A stretch of DNA of 6,550 nt from Thiobacillus denitrificans (lineage in GTDB: Bacteria; Pseudomonadota; Gammaproteobacteria; Burkholderiales; Thiobacillaceae): NCBI GenBank assembly GCA_002424845.1, contig DILD01000041.1:193-6742 (forward strand), read 5' to 3'. The notes beneath the pieces are model-generated. The model was not told the origin of the DNA. It saw nothing but the letters and a program-made list of their open reading frames with translations, and made no database searches. A program made the translations under genes and the position numbers. Of this stretch, positions 1-6,473 are shown piece by piece (within the stretch, counting starts at the first letter, position 1; each line of letters opens with the position of its first letter).

Positions 1-346
1 TCGCCAGCGGTGCCGAATAGGTTTTCTCCTGCCGCGTGCGCAGCCCGCTTACCAGCGCATCGAACACCGACAGCACCTCGACCGAATACTGCGGCGCGTC
101 GGCCGGACTGTCGGCCAGCCTTTCCCGATAATGCAGCGAATCGAGCAGGCCGATCACCACGAACACACCGAGCACCAGTGCAGCGCCCATCGTCATCGGG
201 CGCTGCGCCACGGCACGCCATGGCACCCGCAGGTGCTCGTGGCGGCGGATGAACCAGGCCAGCGCCAGCACGCCGGCCAGCAGCGCGAAAATCAGCGCAT
301 CGGTCCACAGGATCACCGGCATGATGTTGATTGCCCCGGCGTTCAT
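1..346 (-). CDS. Peptide-type ABC transporter permease, OppC/DppC/YejE-like, N-terminal part only
   Basis: This reading frame is open from the ATG at 346-344 to the window edge, giving the first 115 residues of an inner-membrane permease. Two hydrophobic segments are visible, about residues 16-33 (rich in A, L, V) and 54-68, separated by a basic stretch (RRHEHLR, then QRP). That matches the N-terminal region of OppC-type permeases, where a first membrane helix precedes a periplasmic loop. The conserved EAA loop that contacts the ATPase would lie beyond the edge and is not seen. The start overlaps the stop of the preceding permease (ATGA), and a TAAGG Shine-Dalgarno-like run sits just upstream inside that gene, so the two are probably translationally coupled. 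The second-permease role is inferred from position and hydrophobicity; substrate is unknown. Confidence 0.85.
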   Translation of the reverse strand, partial: MNAGAINIMPVILWTDALIFALLAGVLALAWFIRRHEHLRVPWRAVAQRPMTMGAALVLGVFVVIGLLDSLHYRERLADSPADAPQYSVEVLSVFDALVSGLRTRQEKTYSAPLA

Positions 347-1320
347 TGCAGCCTTACCCGCGGATCGACCCACGAATACGAAATGTCGGTGAGGATAAGG
401 CCGATGATGTAGAGGAAGGAGCCGAGGAACACCATCGCGCGCACCACCGCGAAGTCCTGCGCCTGGATCGCATCGATGGTGTAGCTGCCCAGGCCCGGAA
501 TGCCGAAGAAGGATTCGGTAATCAGGCTGCCCATGAACAGCAGCGGCAGCACCACCACCACGCCAGTAAGGATGGGGATCATGCCGTTCTTCAGCACATG
601 GCGGAACAGCACGCGCACCTCGGAGAGTCCCTTGGCGCGCGCGGTACGCACGTAGTCCTTGCCGATTTCCTCGAGGAAAATGGTGCGATACCAGCGTGAA
701 CCGCTGCCGATGCCCGCCACCACGCTGACCAGCACCGGCAGCAGGATGAAGCGGAGGCCGTCGATGCCGCCGGCGAAGCCCGAGATCGGCAGCAGGTTCC
801 ACAACTTGGCGATGAAATACTGTCCCGCGATGATGTAGAAAAGCCCCGAAATCGACATCAGCACCACGCACAGCACCACACCCCACAGATCGAGGTAGCT
901 ACTTCGGAAGAACACCATCAGCAAGGCGAAGGTGATGTTGACCAGAAGGCCGATGACGAACACCGGCAATGCGATCGCCAGGCTCGGTCCCATGCGTGTC
1001 TTGATTTCGTTGCCGATGTCGCGGCCGTCGTCGCCCTTGCCGAATTCGAAGACGAACATCGCCGCCGAGTGCCGGAAGAAAATCGTGTCGGTGAACTGTG
1101 CGCTGCCTTTCGCCTCGACGTTCAGCAACAGCGGCTTGTCGTAGCCGTGCTCGACCTTCCAGCGCTCGATCGCTTCCGGTGTCACGTGCTTGGCGCCGAG
1201 CTGCAGCCGCGCCATGTCGTCTGGCGTATTGACAACGAAGAACAGCGCGAAGGTCAGCAGGTTGACCCCGATCAGGATCGGGATCGCATACAGCAGGCGG
1301 CGCAGGACATAGGCGCCCAT
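343..1320 (-). CDS. Peptide-type ABC transporter permease, OppB/DppB/YejB-like
   Basis: A complete 325-residue inner-membrane permease of the binding-protein-dependent family (BPD_transp_1). The N-terminus (GAYVLRRLLYAIPILIGV) is the typical start of OppB/DppB-type subunits, with a first helix at about residues 9-30. A hydrophilic, probably periplasmic loop follows (31-112), then helices near 113-136, 145-168, 190-205, 248-268 and 295-313. The EAA-type cytoplasmic loop lies at about 223-245 (YVRTARAKGLSE...), with the conserved A-x-x-K-G-L core that docks on the ATPase. The C-terminus ends in the family signature DPRVRLQ. The start is the ATG at 1320-1318, sharing one base with the stop of the solute-binding gene (TGATG), with AAGGA about 10 bases upstream. 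Length and motifs are normal. The imported substrate, probably peptides, cannot be fixed from sequence. Confidence 0.95.
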   Translation of the reverse strand: MGAYVLRRLLYAIPILIGVNLLTFALFFVVNTPDDMARLQLGAKHVTPEAIERWKVEHGYDKPLLLNVEAKGSAQFTDTIFFRHSAAMFVFEFGKGDDGRDIGNEIKTRMGPSLAIALPVFVIGLLVNITFALLMVFFRSSYLDLWGVVLCVVLMSISGLFYIIAGQYFIAKLWNLLPISGFAGGIDGLRFILLPVLVSVVAGIGSGSRWYRTIFLEEIGKDYVRTARAKGLSEVRVLFRHVLKNGMIPILTGVVVVLPLLFMGSLITESFFGIPGLGSYTIDAIQAQDFAVVRAMVFLGSFLYIIGLILTDISYSWVDPRVRLQ

Positions 1321-3482
1321 CAGGCAGTTTTCCTTTCATGCCGCCGCCATGCAATCGCCGCCGGCGCGATGACGGCGGCCAGCGCGGCTACCAGCAGGAT
1401 GATTGGCCACAGCACCGGCCGGTTCCATTCCTCGCGCCGGGCCTCGCGCAGCCTGGGGTCGATACGCCGGTATTTCAAGGTGTTATTCGCCATCAGGTTG
1501 GGCTTCACGTTTTGCACCCAGCCATGACGCAGGCCGAAGGATTTGGGGTAGTAGGCGAAGATCCACGGCGCGTCGCGGCGCACGATCTCCAGCATCTGGT
1601 CGATGATCGCCTGGCGCGCCGGGCCGTTGTCCATGTCCTTCATGCGTTCGAACAGGCGGTTGAATTCCGGGTTGTCGTAATTAGCCGCGTTTTCGCCGCC
1701 GGCTCCCACTTTTTTATTGGGGCCATACAGCAGGAACAGAAAATTTTCCGGATCGGGATAGTCGGCGTTCCAGCCCCACTCGAACAACTGCGCGTTGCCC
1801 TTGCGGATCTTGTCCTGGAAGCGGTTGTAGTCGGTGCCGCGCACCACCAGTTGCACGTTGAGCTTGTCGAGCTGCTTCTTCATCCAGTCCAGCCGCGACT
1901 TGGCATCGGGTCCGCTCGCCATGGTGTCGAAATACAGAACCAAGGGCTCGCCTGTCTTCACATGGCGGCCGTTTGGGTAGCCCGCCTCGGCCAGCAGCTT
2001 TTTCGCGGCATCTATGGGGCGTCGCACGATCTGACCGGCATGCGCTTCATACACATACGGATTCAACCCCACCAGGCCTTCGACATAACCGAACAGCCCG
2101 GGCGGAATGGGACCCTGCGCCGGTATGCCGCGGCCGTTGAGGAAAATCGAAATAAATTCGTCATAGTCGAAGGCAATCGACAGCGCCTGCCGCAGTTTCT
2201 GGCGATCTCCGCTCAGCCCCCCCACCACCGGATCGAGCATGTTGAATCCCACATACCAGAGCGAGGCCTCCACGGCGGTAATGAGGTGAATATCCTGGTT
2301 GCGCATGCTGTCGGTCAGCTGCGGATCGCCACCGGCCGAAAACTGCACCGCTTGGTCGAAGCTGTCGGAGCTGATGCCGGAGCTGTCGTAATAGCCCTGC
2401 AAAAACTTGCTCCAGTAGGGAATGGTTTCCTTTTCCAGGCTGAATACAGCTTGGTCGATAAAGGGCAAGAGCTTGTCGGCATCAACCAGCAATCCGCTCC
2501 GGCGATCTTCGTCGCTGCCTTCCGTCGGATACAGCTCGCCATGAAAATGTGGGTTCTTCTTCAGCACCATGCGGCGGTTGGGGTCGTTCTCGGCCAGATA
2601 AAAGGGACCGGTGCCGACCGGTTGCCAGTCGAGCGTAAGGTTCCGGTCGGCCATGCCGGGCTGAGCATAAAAAGCCTCGGCTTCCCACGGCACGGGGGCG
2701 AAGAACGGCATCGCCAGCCAGTAGATGAACTGCGGGTACTTGCCTTTGATGCGCAGGCGGTAGGAGTAGCGGTCCACCACCTCGGCGCCGGCAAGCGGGT
2801 AATCGTCAAGATTCAGCACCACGCCGGGAGTGTCCTTGGCTGCTTGCTCAAGCGCCGCACCCAGTTCCTTCAACCCCACGATGTGCTCGCTCATCAGACC
2901 GAAGATGGGTGAACTGAGCCTGGGGTTGGCCAGCCGCTTGATCTGGTACACATAGTCGGCCGCAACCAGCTCGCGCGTGCCGGTGTGCCCAAAATCACCG
3001 ATACGGGTTTGACGGGCGATATCGGCCGCCGTAAGCGCGTGGTAACGATAGCGCCCGGCTTCGTCCTGGGCAAACGCCGGGTGAGGCTGGTAGCGGATGC
3101 CTGGACGGATGCGGACTTCGTACACACTCTCGGCTATCTGCGCAGCAGGTGCTGCGTCCGGCAATGCGTGGCCTGCGGCATCCACATAGCGGGGTTTCGG
3201 TACACGCTCCGCTGTCAGCGGAATCAGCGTATAAGGACGCTTGAGAAAATGGTATTGCAACGGTGGTTCGTAGATCTGACCCGTGAACTCGACTTCATTG
3301 GAACTGTAGGATCGTGCCGGATCGAGATGCTTGGGACGCGCAGAAAAGGCGCTGTAAAGCGCGTTGGCCTCGGGATCGCTTCCCGGATAAGGATTGTTCC
3401 AGCTATCGGAGCAGCCTGCGAGAAAGGCCAAGCCCATCCCCAGCAGAAGTGACCCTGATAAAATCGACCGCATGCGCGCCAT
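1320..3482 (-). CDS. Peptide-type ABC transporter solute-binding lipoprotein with C-terminal membrane helix
   Basis: Family 5 extracellular solute-binding protein (SBP_bac_5), 720 residues from the ATG at 3482. It captures substrate in the periplasm for the two downstream permeases. A lipoprotein signal ends in the lipobox LAGC, with lipidated Cys24. Family-like segments follow: LDPARSYSSNE (about 53-63), ADYVYQIKRLANP (175-187), VGTGPFYLAEND (289-300), and WGWNADYPDPENFLF (569-583). Near the C-terminus comes a single membrane helix (about 691-711) and a basic tail (WRRHERK). The protein is clearly longer than OppA or DppA (about 540 residues); part of the excess is roughly 45 residues before the ADYVYQ segment plus the terminal helix. 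Alternative starts are a GTG at 3503 and an ATG at 3473; the latter gives a compact signal peptide (MRSILSG...). No strong Shine-Dalgarno precedes any of them, so the start is uncertain. The ligand is unknown. Confidence 0.92.
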   Translation of the reverse strand: MARMRSILSGSLLLGMGLAFLAGCSDSWNNPYPGSDPEANALYSAFSARPKHLDPARSYSSNEVEFTGQIYEPPLQYHFLKRPYTLIPLTAERVPKPRYVDAAGHALPDAAPAAQIAESVYEVRIRPGIRYQPHPAFAQDEAGRYRYHALTAADIARQTRIGDFGHTGTRELVAADYVYQIKRLANPRLSSPIFGLMSEHIVGLKELGAALEQAAKDTPGVVLNLDDYPLAGAEVVDRYSYRLRIKGKYPQFIYWLAMPFFAPVPWEAEAFYAQPGMADRNLTLDWQPVGTGPFYLAENDPNRRMVLKKNPHFHGELYPTEGSDEDRRSGLLVDADKLLPFIDQAVFSLEKETIPYWSKFLQGYYDSSGISSDSFDQAVQFSAGGDPQLTDSMRNQDIHLITAVEASLWYVGFNMLDPVVGGLSGDRQKLRQALSIAFDYDEFISIFLNGRGIPAQGPIPPGLFGYVEGLVGLNPYVYEAHAGQIVRRPIDAAKKLLAEAGYPNGRHVKTGEPLVLYFDTMASGPDAKSRLDWMKKQLDKLNVQLVVRGTDYNRFQDKIRKGNAQLFEWGWNADYPDPENFLFLLYGPNKKVGAGGENAANYDNPEFNRLFERMKDMDNGPARQAIIDQMLEIVRRDAPWIFAYYPKSFGLRHGWVQNVKPNLMANNTLKYRRIDPRLREARREEWNRPVLWPIILLVAALAAVIAPAAIAWRRHERKTA

Positions 3483-3488
3483 GCCGCA

Positions 3489-3517
3489 AGTGTACCCAAG
3501 CACGTGGCCAGCGTCAG
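3489..3517 (-). promoter_or_regulatory. Possible sigma-70 promoter for the ABC transporter operon
   Basis: On the minus strand CTGACG (3517-3512) and TACACT (3494-3489) are separated by exactly 17 bases. Each hexamer matches four of six consensus positions (TTGACA / TATAAT). Transcription would begin about seven bases downstream, at or next to the ATG at 3482, giving a leaderless or nearly leaderless mRNA, or a 9-base leader for the ATG at 3473. This is a by-eye match in a short intergenic region, so it is weakly supported. If the GTG at 3503 were the true start, this promoter could not serve the gene. Confidence 0.3.
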
Positions 3518-3521
3518 CCGT

Positions 3522-3527
3522 TATAAT
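3522..3527 (+). promoter_or_regulatory. Probable -10 element of the fabI promoter (TATAAT)
   Basis: A perfect TATAAT lies 29 bases upstream of the fabI ATG in the 74-base divergent gap, predicting transcription start near 3534 and a leader of about 23 bases. No good -35 hexamer is found 16-18 bases upstream (the region reads AAGCACGT), and the extended -10 TG is not present. The promoter may therefore rely on the strong -10 or on an activator. It lies immediately next to the possible minus-strand promoter of the transporter operon. Confidence 0.5.
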
Positions 3528-3556
3528 CGCCTAAACCACAACTCTTCTGGATCATC

Positions 3557-4342
3557 ATGGGATTTCTTGCAGGCAAGCGTTTGCTCATCACCGGTGTCAT
3601 TTCCAACCGCTCAATCGCCTACGGTATCGCTGCGGCATGCAAGCGCGAGGGCGCTGAACTCGCATTCACCTACCAAAACGATCGGATCAAGGATCGCGTG
3701 ACCGAGTTCGCCCAGGAATTCGGCTCTGATCTGGTGTTCCCGTGCGACGTTGGCAGCGACGAAGAAATCGAGGCGCTGTTTGCCGAACTGGGCAAGCACT
3801 GGGACGGCCTGGACGGCCTGGTGCATTCCGTCGCGTTTGCACCGAAATCAGCCTTGACCGGCGATTACCTCTCCGCAGTCACCCGGGAAAACTTCCGAAT
3901 TGCCCACGACATCAGCTCATACAGCTTTGCAGCGCTGGCCAAGGCTGCGCTGCCGCTGATGGAGGGCCGTCAGGCTGCGCTACTGACCCTGTCCTATCTG
4001 GGTGCGGTGCGCTCCGTGCCCAACTACAACGTCATGGGACTGGCCAAGGCCAGCCTCGAATCCGGCGTGTACTACATGGCGCAAAGCCTGGGACCAAAAG
4101 GCATTCGCGTCAACGCGATTTCGGCCGGCCCGATCAAGACCCTGGCCGCCAGCGGCATTGCCAATTTCGGCGAGAAGCTCGACATCGTTGCCAAGAACGC
4201 GCCGCTGCGCCGCAATGTGACCATCGAGGAAGTCGGCAACGCGGCAGCTTTCATGCTCTCCGACCTCGCTTCCGGCATTACCGGCGAAATCACCTACGTC
4301 GATGCCGGATTCAATTCCACCGCAGGTGCCGAATCCGAGTAA
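3557..4342 (+). CDS. fabI: Enoyl-[acyl-carrier-protein] reductase (NADH), FabI
   Basis: FabI catalyses the last step of each fatty acid elongation cycle, reducing trans-2-enoyl-ACP with NADH in the cytoplasm; it is the target of triclosan and isoniazid-like inhibitors. The 261-residue protein matches the family length and can be aligned with E. coli FabI almost throughout. The atypical short-chain dehydrogenase cofactor motif GVISNRSIAYGIA spans residues 13-25, the CDV segment is at 63-65, and HSVAFAP at 90-96. The active site is intact: Tyr147, Tyr157 and Lys164 within SYLGAVRSVPNYNVMGLAK. The substrate-loop segment AGPIKTLAASGI (190-201) and C-terminal VDAGF are also present. The ATG at 3557 gives the canonical MGFLAGKR start; only a weak GGA (3549-3551) precedes it. 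The gene is monocistronic by position: divergent from the transporter operon and convergent with ppiD. Confidence 0.98.
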   Translation: MGFLAGKRLLITGVISNRSIAYGIAAACKREGAELAFTYQNDRIKDRVTEFAQEFGSDLVFPCDVGSDEEIEALFAELGKHWDGLDGLVHSVAFAPKSALTGDYLSAVTRENFRIAHDISSYSFAALAKAALPLMEGRQAALLTLSYLGAVRSVPNYNVMGLAKASLESGVYYMAQSLGPKGIRVNAISAGPIKTLAASGIANFGEKLDIVAKNAPLRRNVTIEEVGNAAAFMLSDLASGITGEITYVDAGFNSTAGAESE

Positions 4343-4360
4343 TTCAGGGCGACTCGCCAT

Positions 4361-4389
4361 AAAAAACGCGCCTTGAAGGCGCGTTTTTT
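4361..4389. terminator. Bidirectional Rho-independent terminator between fabI and ppiD
   Basis: A perfect inverted repeat pairs ACGCGCC (4366-4372) with GGCGCGT (4378-4384) around the loop TTGAA. It is flanked by A6 on the left and T6 on the right, so each strand reads as a GC-rich hairpin followed by a U-tract. It starts 18 bases after the fabI stop and ends 33 bases beyond the ppiD stop. This is the classic arrangement for terminating two convergent genes. Confidence 0.93.
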
Positions 4390-4422
4390 ATTTAAGGCTT
4401 GAAATCAATCTGCCTTTGGAGC

Positions 4423-6318
4423 CTATCGATCCTCGATTGCGTTAGATTTGATCTTGACTCCCTGCCCGGCAGTGATCAGCGCGATCATCGCCTGCATGTC
4501 CGCACGCTGCTGGGCCTGTGTCAGGCCAGACTGAAGGGATGCCTGCAGCATGGGATCCACCGAAGAAACCTCAAGCACCCGACTCACACGCACGATGCGA
4601 TAGGTTCCATCGGGGCGGGCAAAGCCCGTGTAAGCCGGAAGTTTATTTGCGTCAAGCCGGAATACTGCCTTGATCGCATCCGCGTCAAGTTCGCTTGAGG
4701 GCTGACGCTCCACCACCTTGAAAGCCGACCACTTCGCGTCCAGTTCATCACCTTGTGCATAAGACCGAACGAGCGCTTGTCCTTTTTGCGCGAGCAAGCG
4801 TGCCGTTTGTTCAGCGCGCAAGCGCGTTTCTATCACGGCCGACACATCCGCAAGGGGACGCAGCCGTGCAGGGCGATGCTCAGCCACCCGTGCCGCGACC
4901 AGCATGCCAGGCTGAATCTCGATTGCTTCGGTGTTTTCACCGGACTTGATCGATTGCTGGCTGAACAGCGCAGCGGACAAGCTCGCATGGTTGAATGGAG
5001 GCGGAGCATTTCCGGCGCTAAACCAGCCGCTTTGCCGTACGGTGAGCTTGGCGGCTACTGCGGCAGGCTGCAAAGAGGCCGCGTTTTCATACACCAGATT
5101 GCTGAAATTGTCGGCCAGATCGGCAAAAACGCCTTGTGCCTGCTGCTTGCGCAATTCCTCCACGATCACACCGCGAACTTCGGCAAGCGATTTCGTCTGT
5201 GCAGGCTCCACCCTGTCCAGCCGAATGATGTGAAAGCCGAAATCACTTTCAACCGGGCCCCGGATTTCATTCCGCCTCATGCTGAAAACCGCGTCTTCGA
5301 AAGGCTTCACCATCATGCCTCGACCAAAGCTGCCAAGACGCCCGTCCTGGGCAGCCGAGCCGGGATCCTGCGACTGGCTGCGTGCCAGTTCTGCAAAACG
5401 CTCCGGTGATTTCTGCAGCACCTGATACAGCTGCGCCGCTTTGGCTTTCGCCTTCTCGCGCGTTGCCGCGTCGGCCGATTGATCAGCCGCAATCAGGATA
5501 TGGCTGGCACTACGCATTTCAGCCTGACCAAACTGTGCCGCATTGGCGGCATAGTAATCCGCAATGGCCTTGTCACTCACGGTAATCCCGGCAGCAACCG
5601 TGGCCATGTCCAGCATCACAAACTCTGCGCGAATTTCCTCTGCCTCAGTGAAATCGGCTTTGTTGTCCGTGTAATAACGCTCTACATCAGCTGGAGTGAG
5701 CTTGATCTGTGCCGCCACACTGGATGCAGGCAAATCCGTCCAGGAGACTTCACGTTTTTGCGCCACCAAACGCGCAATCTGACCCAGCGAGGTGTTTGAG
5801 GGAAAAGCCGCGAGCGAGACCGAACTGCTTATCGCCTCAAGCATGAAGGACTGACGCAGTTCATCTTCGAACTGTACCGCCGTGCGGCCATTTTGACGCA
5901 ACACCGCTTCATAACGCTGCTGGGAAAACGCACCGTCCTGCTGAAAGGCAGGAATTTGCCCCAGTACCGACGCAATGTATGAATCAGGCGTCAAAATCCT
6001 GTATTTTTGCGCCTCCTGCAACAAGGCCTTGCGCTCGATCAGGCTGTCGAGCACCTGCTTGCGGAATTCGGGCACATTGACCATGGCAGGATCAAATGCG
6101 GCGCCAAGCGCCTGGCGCATACGGTCGCTTTGCGCCTGAATTTCACGCGTCAGCTCTTCGCGAGAAATGCCTGCATCGCCTACTTCAGCCACCACGCCGC
6201 CGCTGCGATCACCTGACATGTAGGAATCCACGCCGAATAAGGCGAAGGTGATTGCGATCAGGCCCAGTATGACTTTAGCCAGCCAGCCCTGTGCATGCTT
6301 GCGGATTGCTTCGAGCAC
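4423..6318 (-). CDS. ppiD: Peptidyl-prolyl cis-trans isomerase D, membrane-anchored periplasmic folding factor
   Basis: PpiD is an inner-membrane-anchored periplasmic chaperone that assists proteins leaving the Sec translocon. From the GTG at 6318 it has 631 residues, close to the E. coli length (623). A short cytoplasmic N-terminus (LEAIRKHAQGW) is followed by one membrane helix at about 13-32. A SurA-like N-terminal chaperone region (about 45-220) comes next, then one parvulin domain (about 268-371) running from RSASHILI to FGFHIIRLD, and a C-terminal region to 631. The parvulin site keeps His273, Asp318, Met336, Phe340 and His363. GTG 6318 is preferred because GGAG lies 8 bases upstream and the protein then begins as PpiD homologs do. 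An in-frame GTG at 6372 would add 18 residues with a weaker ribosome site. The stop is TAG. In E. coli ppiD follows hupB; here a tRNA-Asp precedes it. Confidence 0.94.
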   Translation of the reverse strand: MLEAIRKHAQGWLAKVILGLIAITFALFGVDSYMSGDRSGGVVAEVGDAGISREELTREIQAQSDRMRQALGAAFDPAMVNVPEFRKQVLDSLIERKALLQEAQKYRILTPDSYIASVLGQIPAFQQDGAFSQQRYEAVLRQNGRTAVQFEDELRQSFMLEAISSSVSLAAFPSNTSLGQIARLVAQKREVSWTDLPASSVAAQIKLTPADVERYYTDNKADFTEAEEIRAEFVMLDMATVAAGITVSDKAIADYYAANAAQFGQAEMRSASHILIAADQSADAATREKAKAKAAQLYQVLQKSPERFAELARSQSQDPGSAAQDGRLGSFGRGMMVKPFEDAVFSMRRNEIRGPVESDFGFHIIRLDRVEPAQTKSLAEVRGVIVEELRKQQAQGVFADLADNFSNLVYENAASLQPAAVAAKLTVRQSGWFSAGNAPPPFNHASLSAALFSQQSIKSGENTEAIEIQPGMLVAARVAEHRPARLRPLADVSAVIETRLRAEQTARLLAQKGQALVRSYAQGDELDAKWSAFKVVERQPSSELDADAIKAVFRLDANKLPAYTGFARPDGTYRIVRVSRVLEVSSVDPMLQASLQSGLTQAQQRADMQAMIALITAGQGVKIKSNAIEDR

Positions 6319-6326
6319 GTTCTTTA

Positions 6327-6330
6327 CTCC
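6327..6330 (-). promoter_or_regulatory. Shine-Dalgarno site that fixes the ppiD start
   Basis: GGAG on the minus strand is followed by the 8-base spacer TAAAGAAC and then GTG at 6318-6316. This is the best ribosome site in the leader and supports the GTG over the longer reading frame that begins at 6372. Confidence 0.75.
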
Positions 6331-6344
6331 GGAAAAAAATGCCA

Positions 6345-6360
6345 GCGCGAATTTTCGCGC
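6345..6360 (-). promoter_or_regulatory. Hairpin in the ppiD leader, followed by a U-tract
   Basis: GCGCGA and TCGCGC form a six-pair GC-rich stem with a four-base loop. On the ppiD mRNA it is followed after five bases (TGGCA) by seven U residues, then the Shine-Dalgarno site. It lies upstream of the preferred start. It could weakly attenuate transcription or shape ribosome access, or have no function. The gap between stem and U-tract is longer than in a normal intrinsic terminator. Confidence 0.35.
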
Positions 6361-6390
6361 ACTTTTCGCCACACGTCTCGCCTGGCCGCC

Positions 6391-6396
6391 ATTTTA
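6391..6396 (-). promoter_or_regulatory. Possible -10 element for ppiD (TAAAAT)
   Basis: TAAAAT on the minus strand matches five of six -10 positions and sits between the tRNA terminator and ppiD. It would start transcription near 6384 with a leader of about 66 bases to the GTG at 6318. No convincing -35 is found 16-19 bases upstream. Some promoter is expected here because the tRNA transcript should end at the terminator just upstream. Confidence 0.3.
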
Positions 6397-6439
6397 ATTG
6401 GTACAACGTGGAATTGATGCGATGAAACGCACTGAAATG

Positions 6440-6468
6440 AAAAAAGGCGAACTCGCGTTCGCCTTTTT
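6440..6468. terminator. Rho-independent terminator downstream of tRNA-Asp
   Basis: A perfect seven-pair stem joins GGCGAAC (6446-6452) and GTTCGCC (6457-6463) around the loop TCGC. It is flanked by A6 (6440-6445) and T5 (6464-6468). On the minus strand, the direction of the tRNA, it becomes a GC-rich hairpin followed by six U residues and begins five bases after the tRNA CCA end. It should separate the tRNA transcript from ppiD. The symmetry would also allow plus-strand termination. Confidence 0.9.
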
Positions 6469-6473
6469 GATGT

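Noticed and set aside
1338..2912. A 524-codon open frame on the plus strand opposite the solute-binding gene
   Set aside because: It lies antisense to a clearly recognisable family 5 binding protein. Its translation is rich in H, R, Q and V with no domain I recognise, as expected for the shadow of a GC-rich gene.
3501..3506. Palindrome CACGTG in the fabI/transporter gap as an operator
   Set aside because: It is only six bases, the flanking bases do not extend the symmetry, and such a site is expected by chance.
3833..3835. Alanine at FabI residue 93, where E. coli has Gly93, a site of triclosan-resistance mutations
   Set aside because: Alanine occurs at this position in susceptible FabI enzymes such as that of S. 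aureus, as I recall. The other resistance positions (equivalents of Met159 and Phe203) are unchanged, so this is normal variation.
3742..4362. A 206-codon open frame overlapping fabI on the same strand
   Set aside because: It is a +1/-1 frame shadow rich in R, Q and H, and fabI is unambiguous and uninterrupted in its own frame.
6319..6372. N-terminal extension of PpiD from the GTG at 6372
   Set aside because: The extra 18 residues precede the usual PpiD start, the upstream ribosome site is weak, and the GTG at 6318 has GGAG at ideal spacing.
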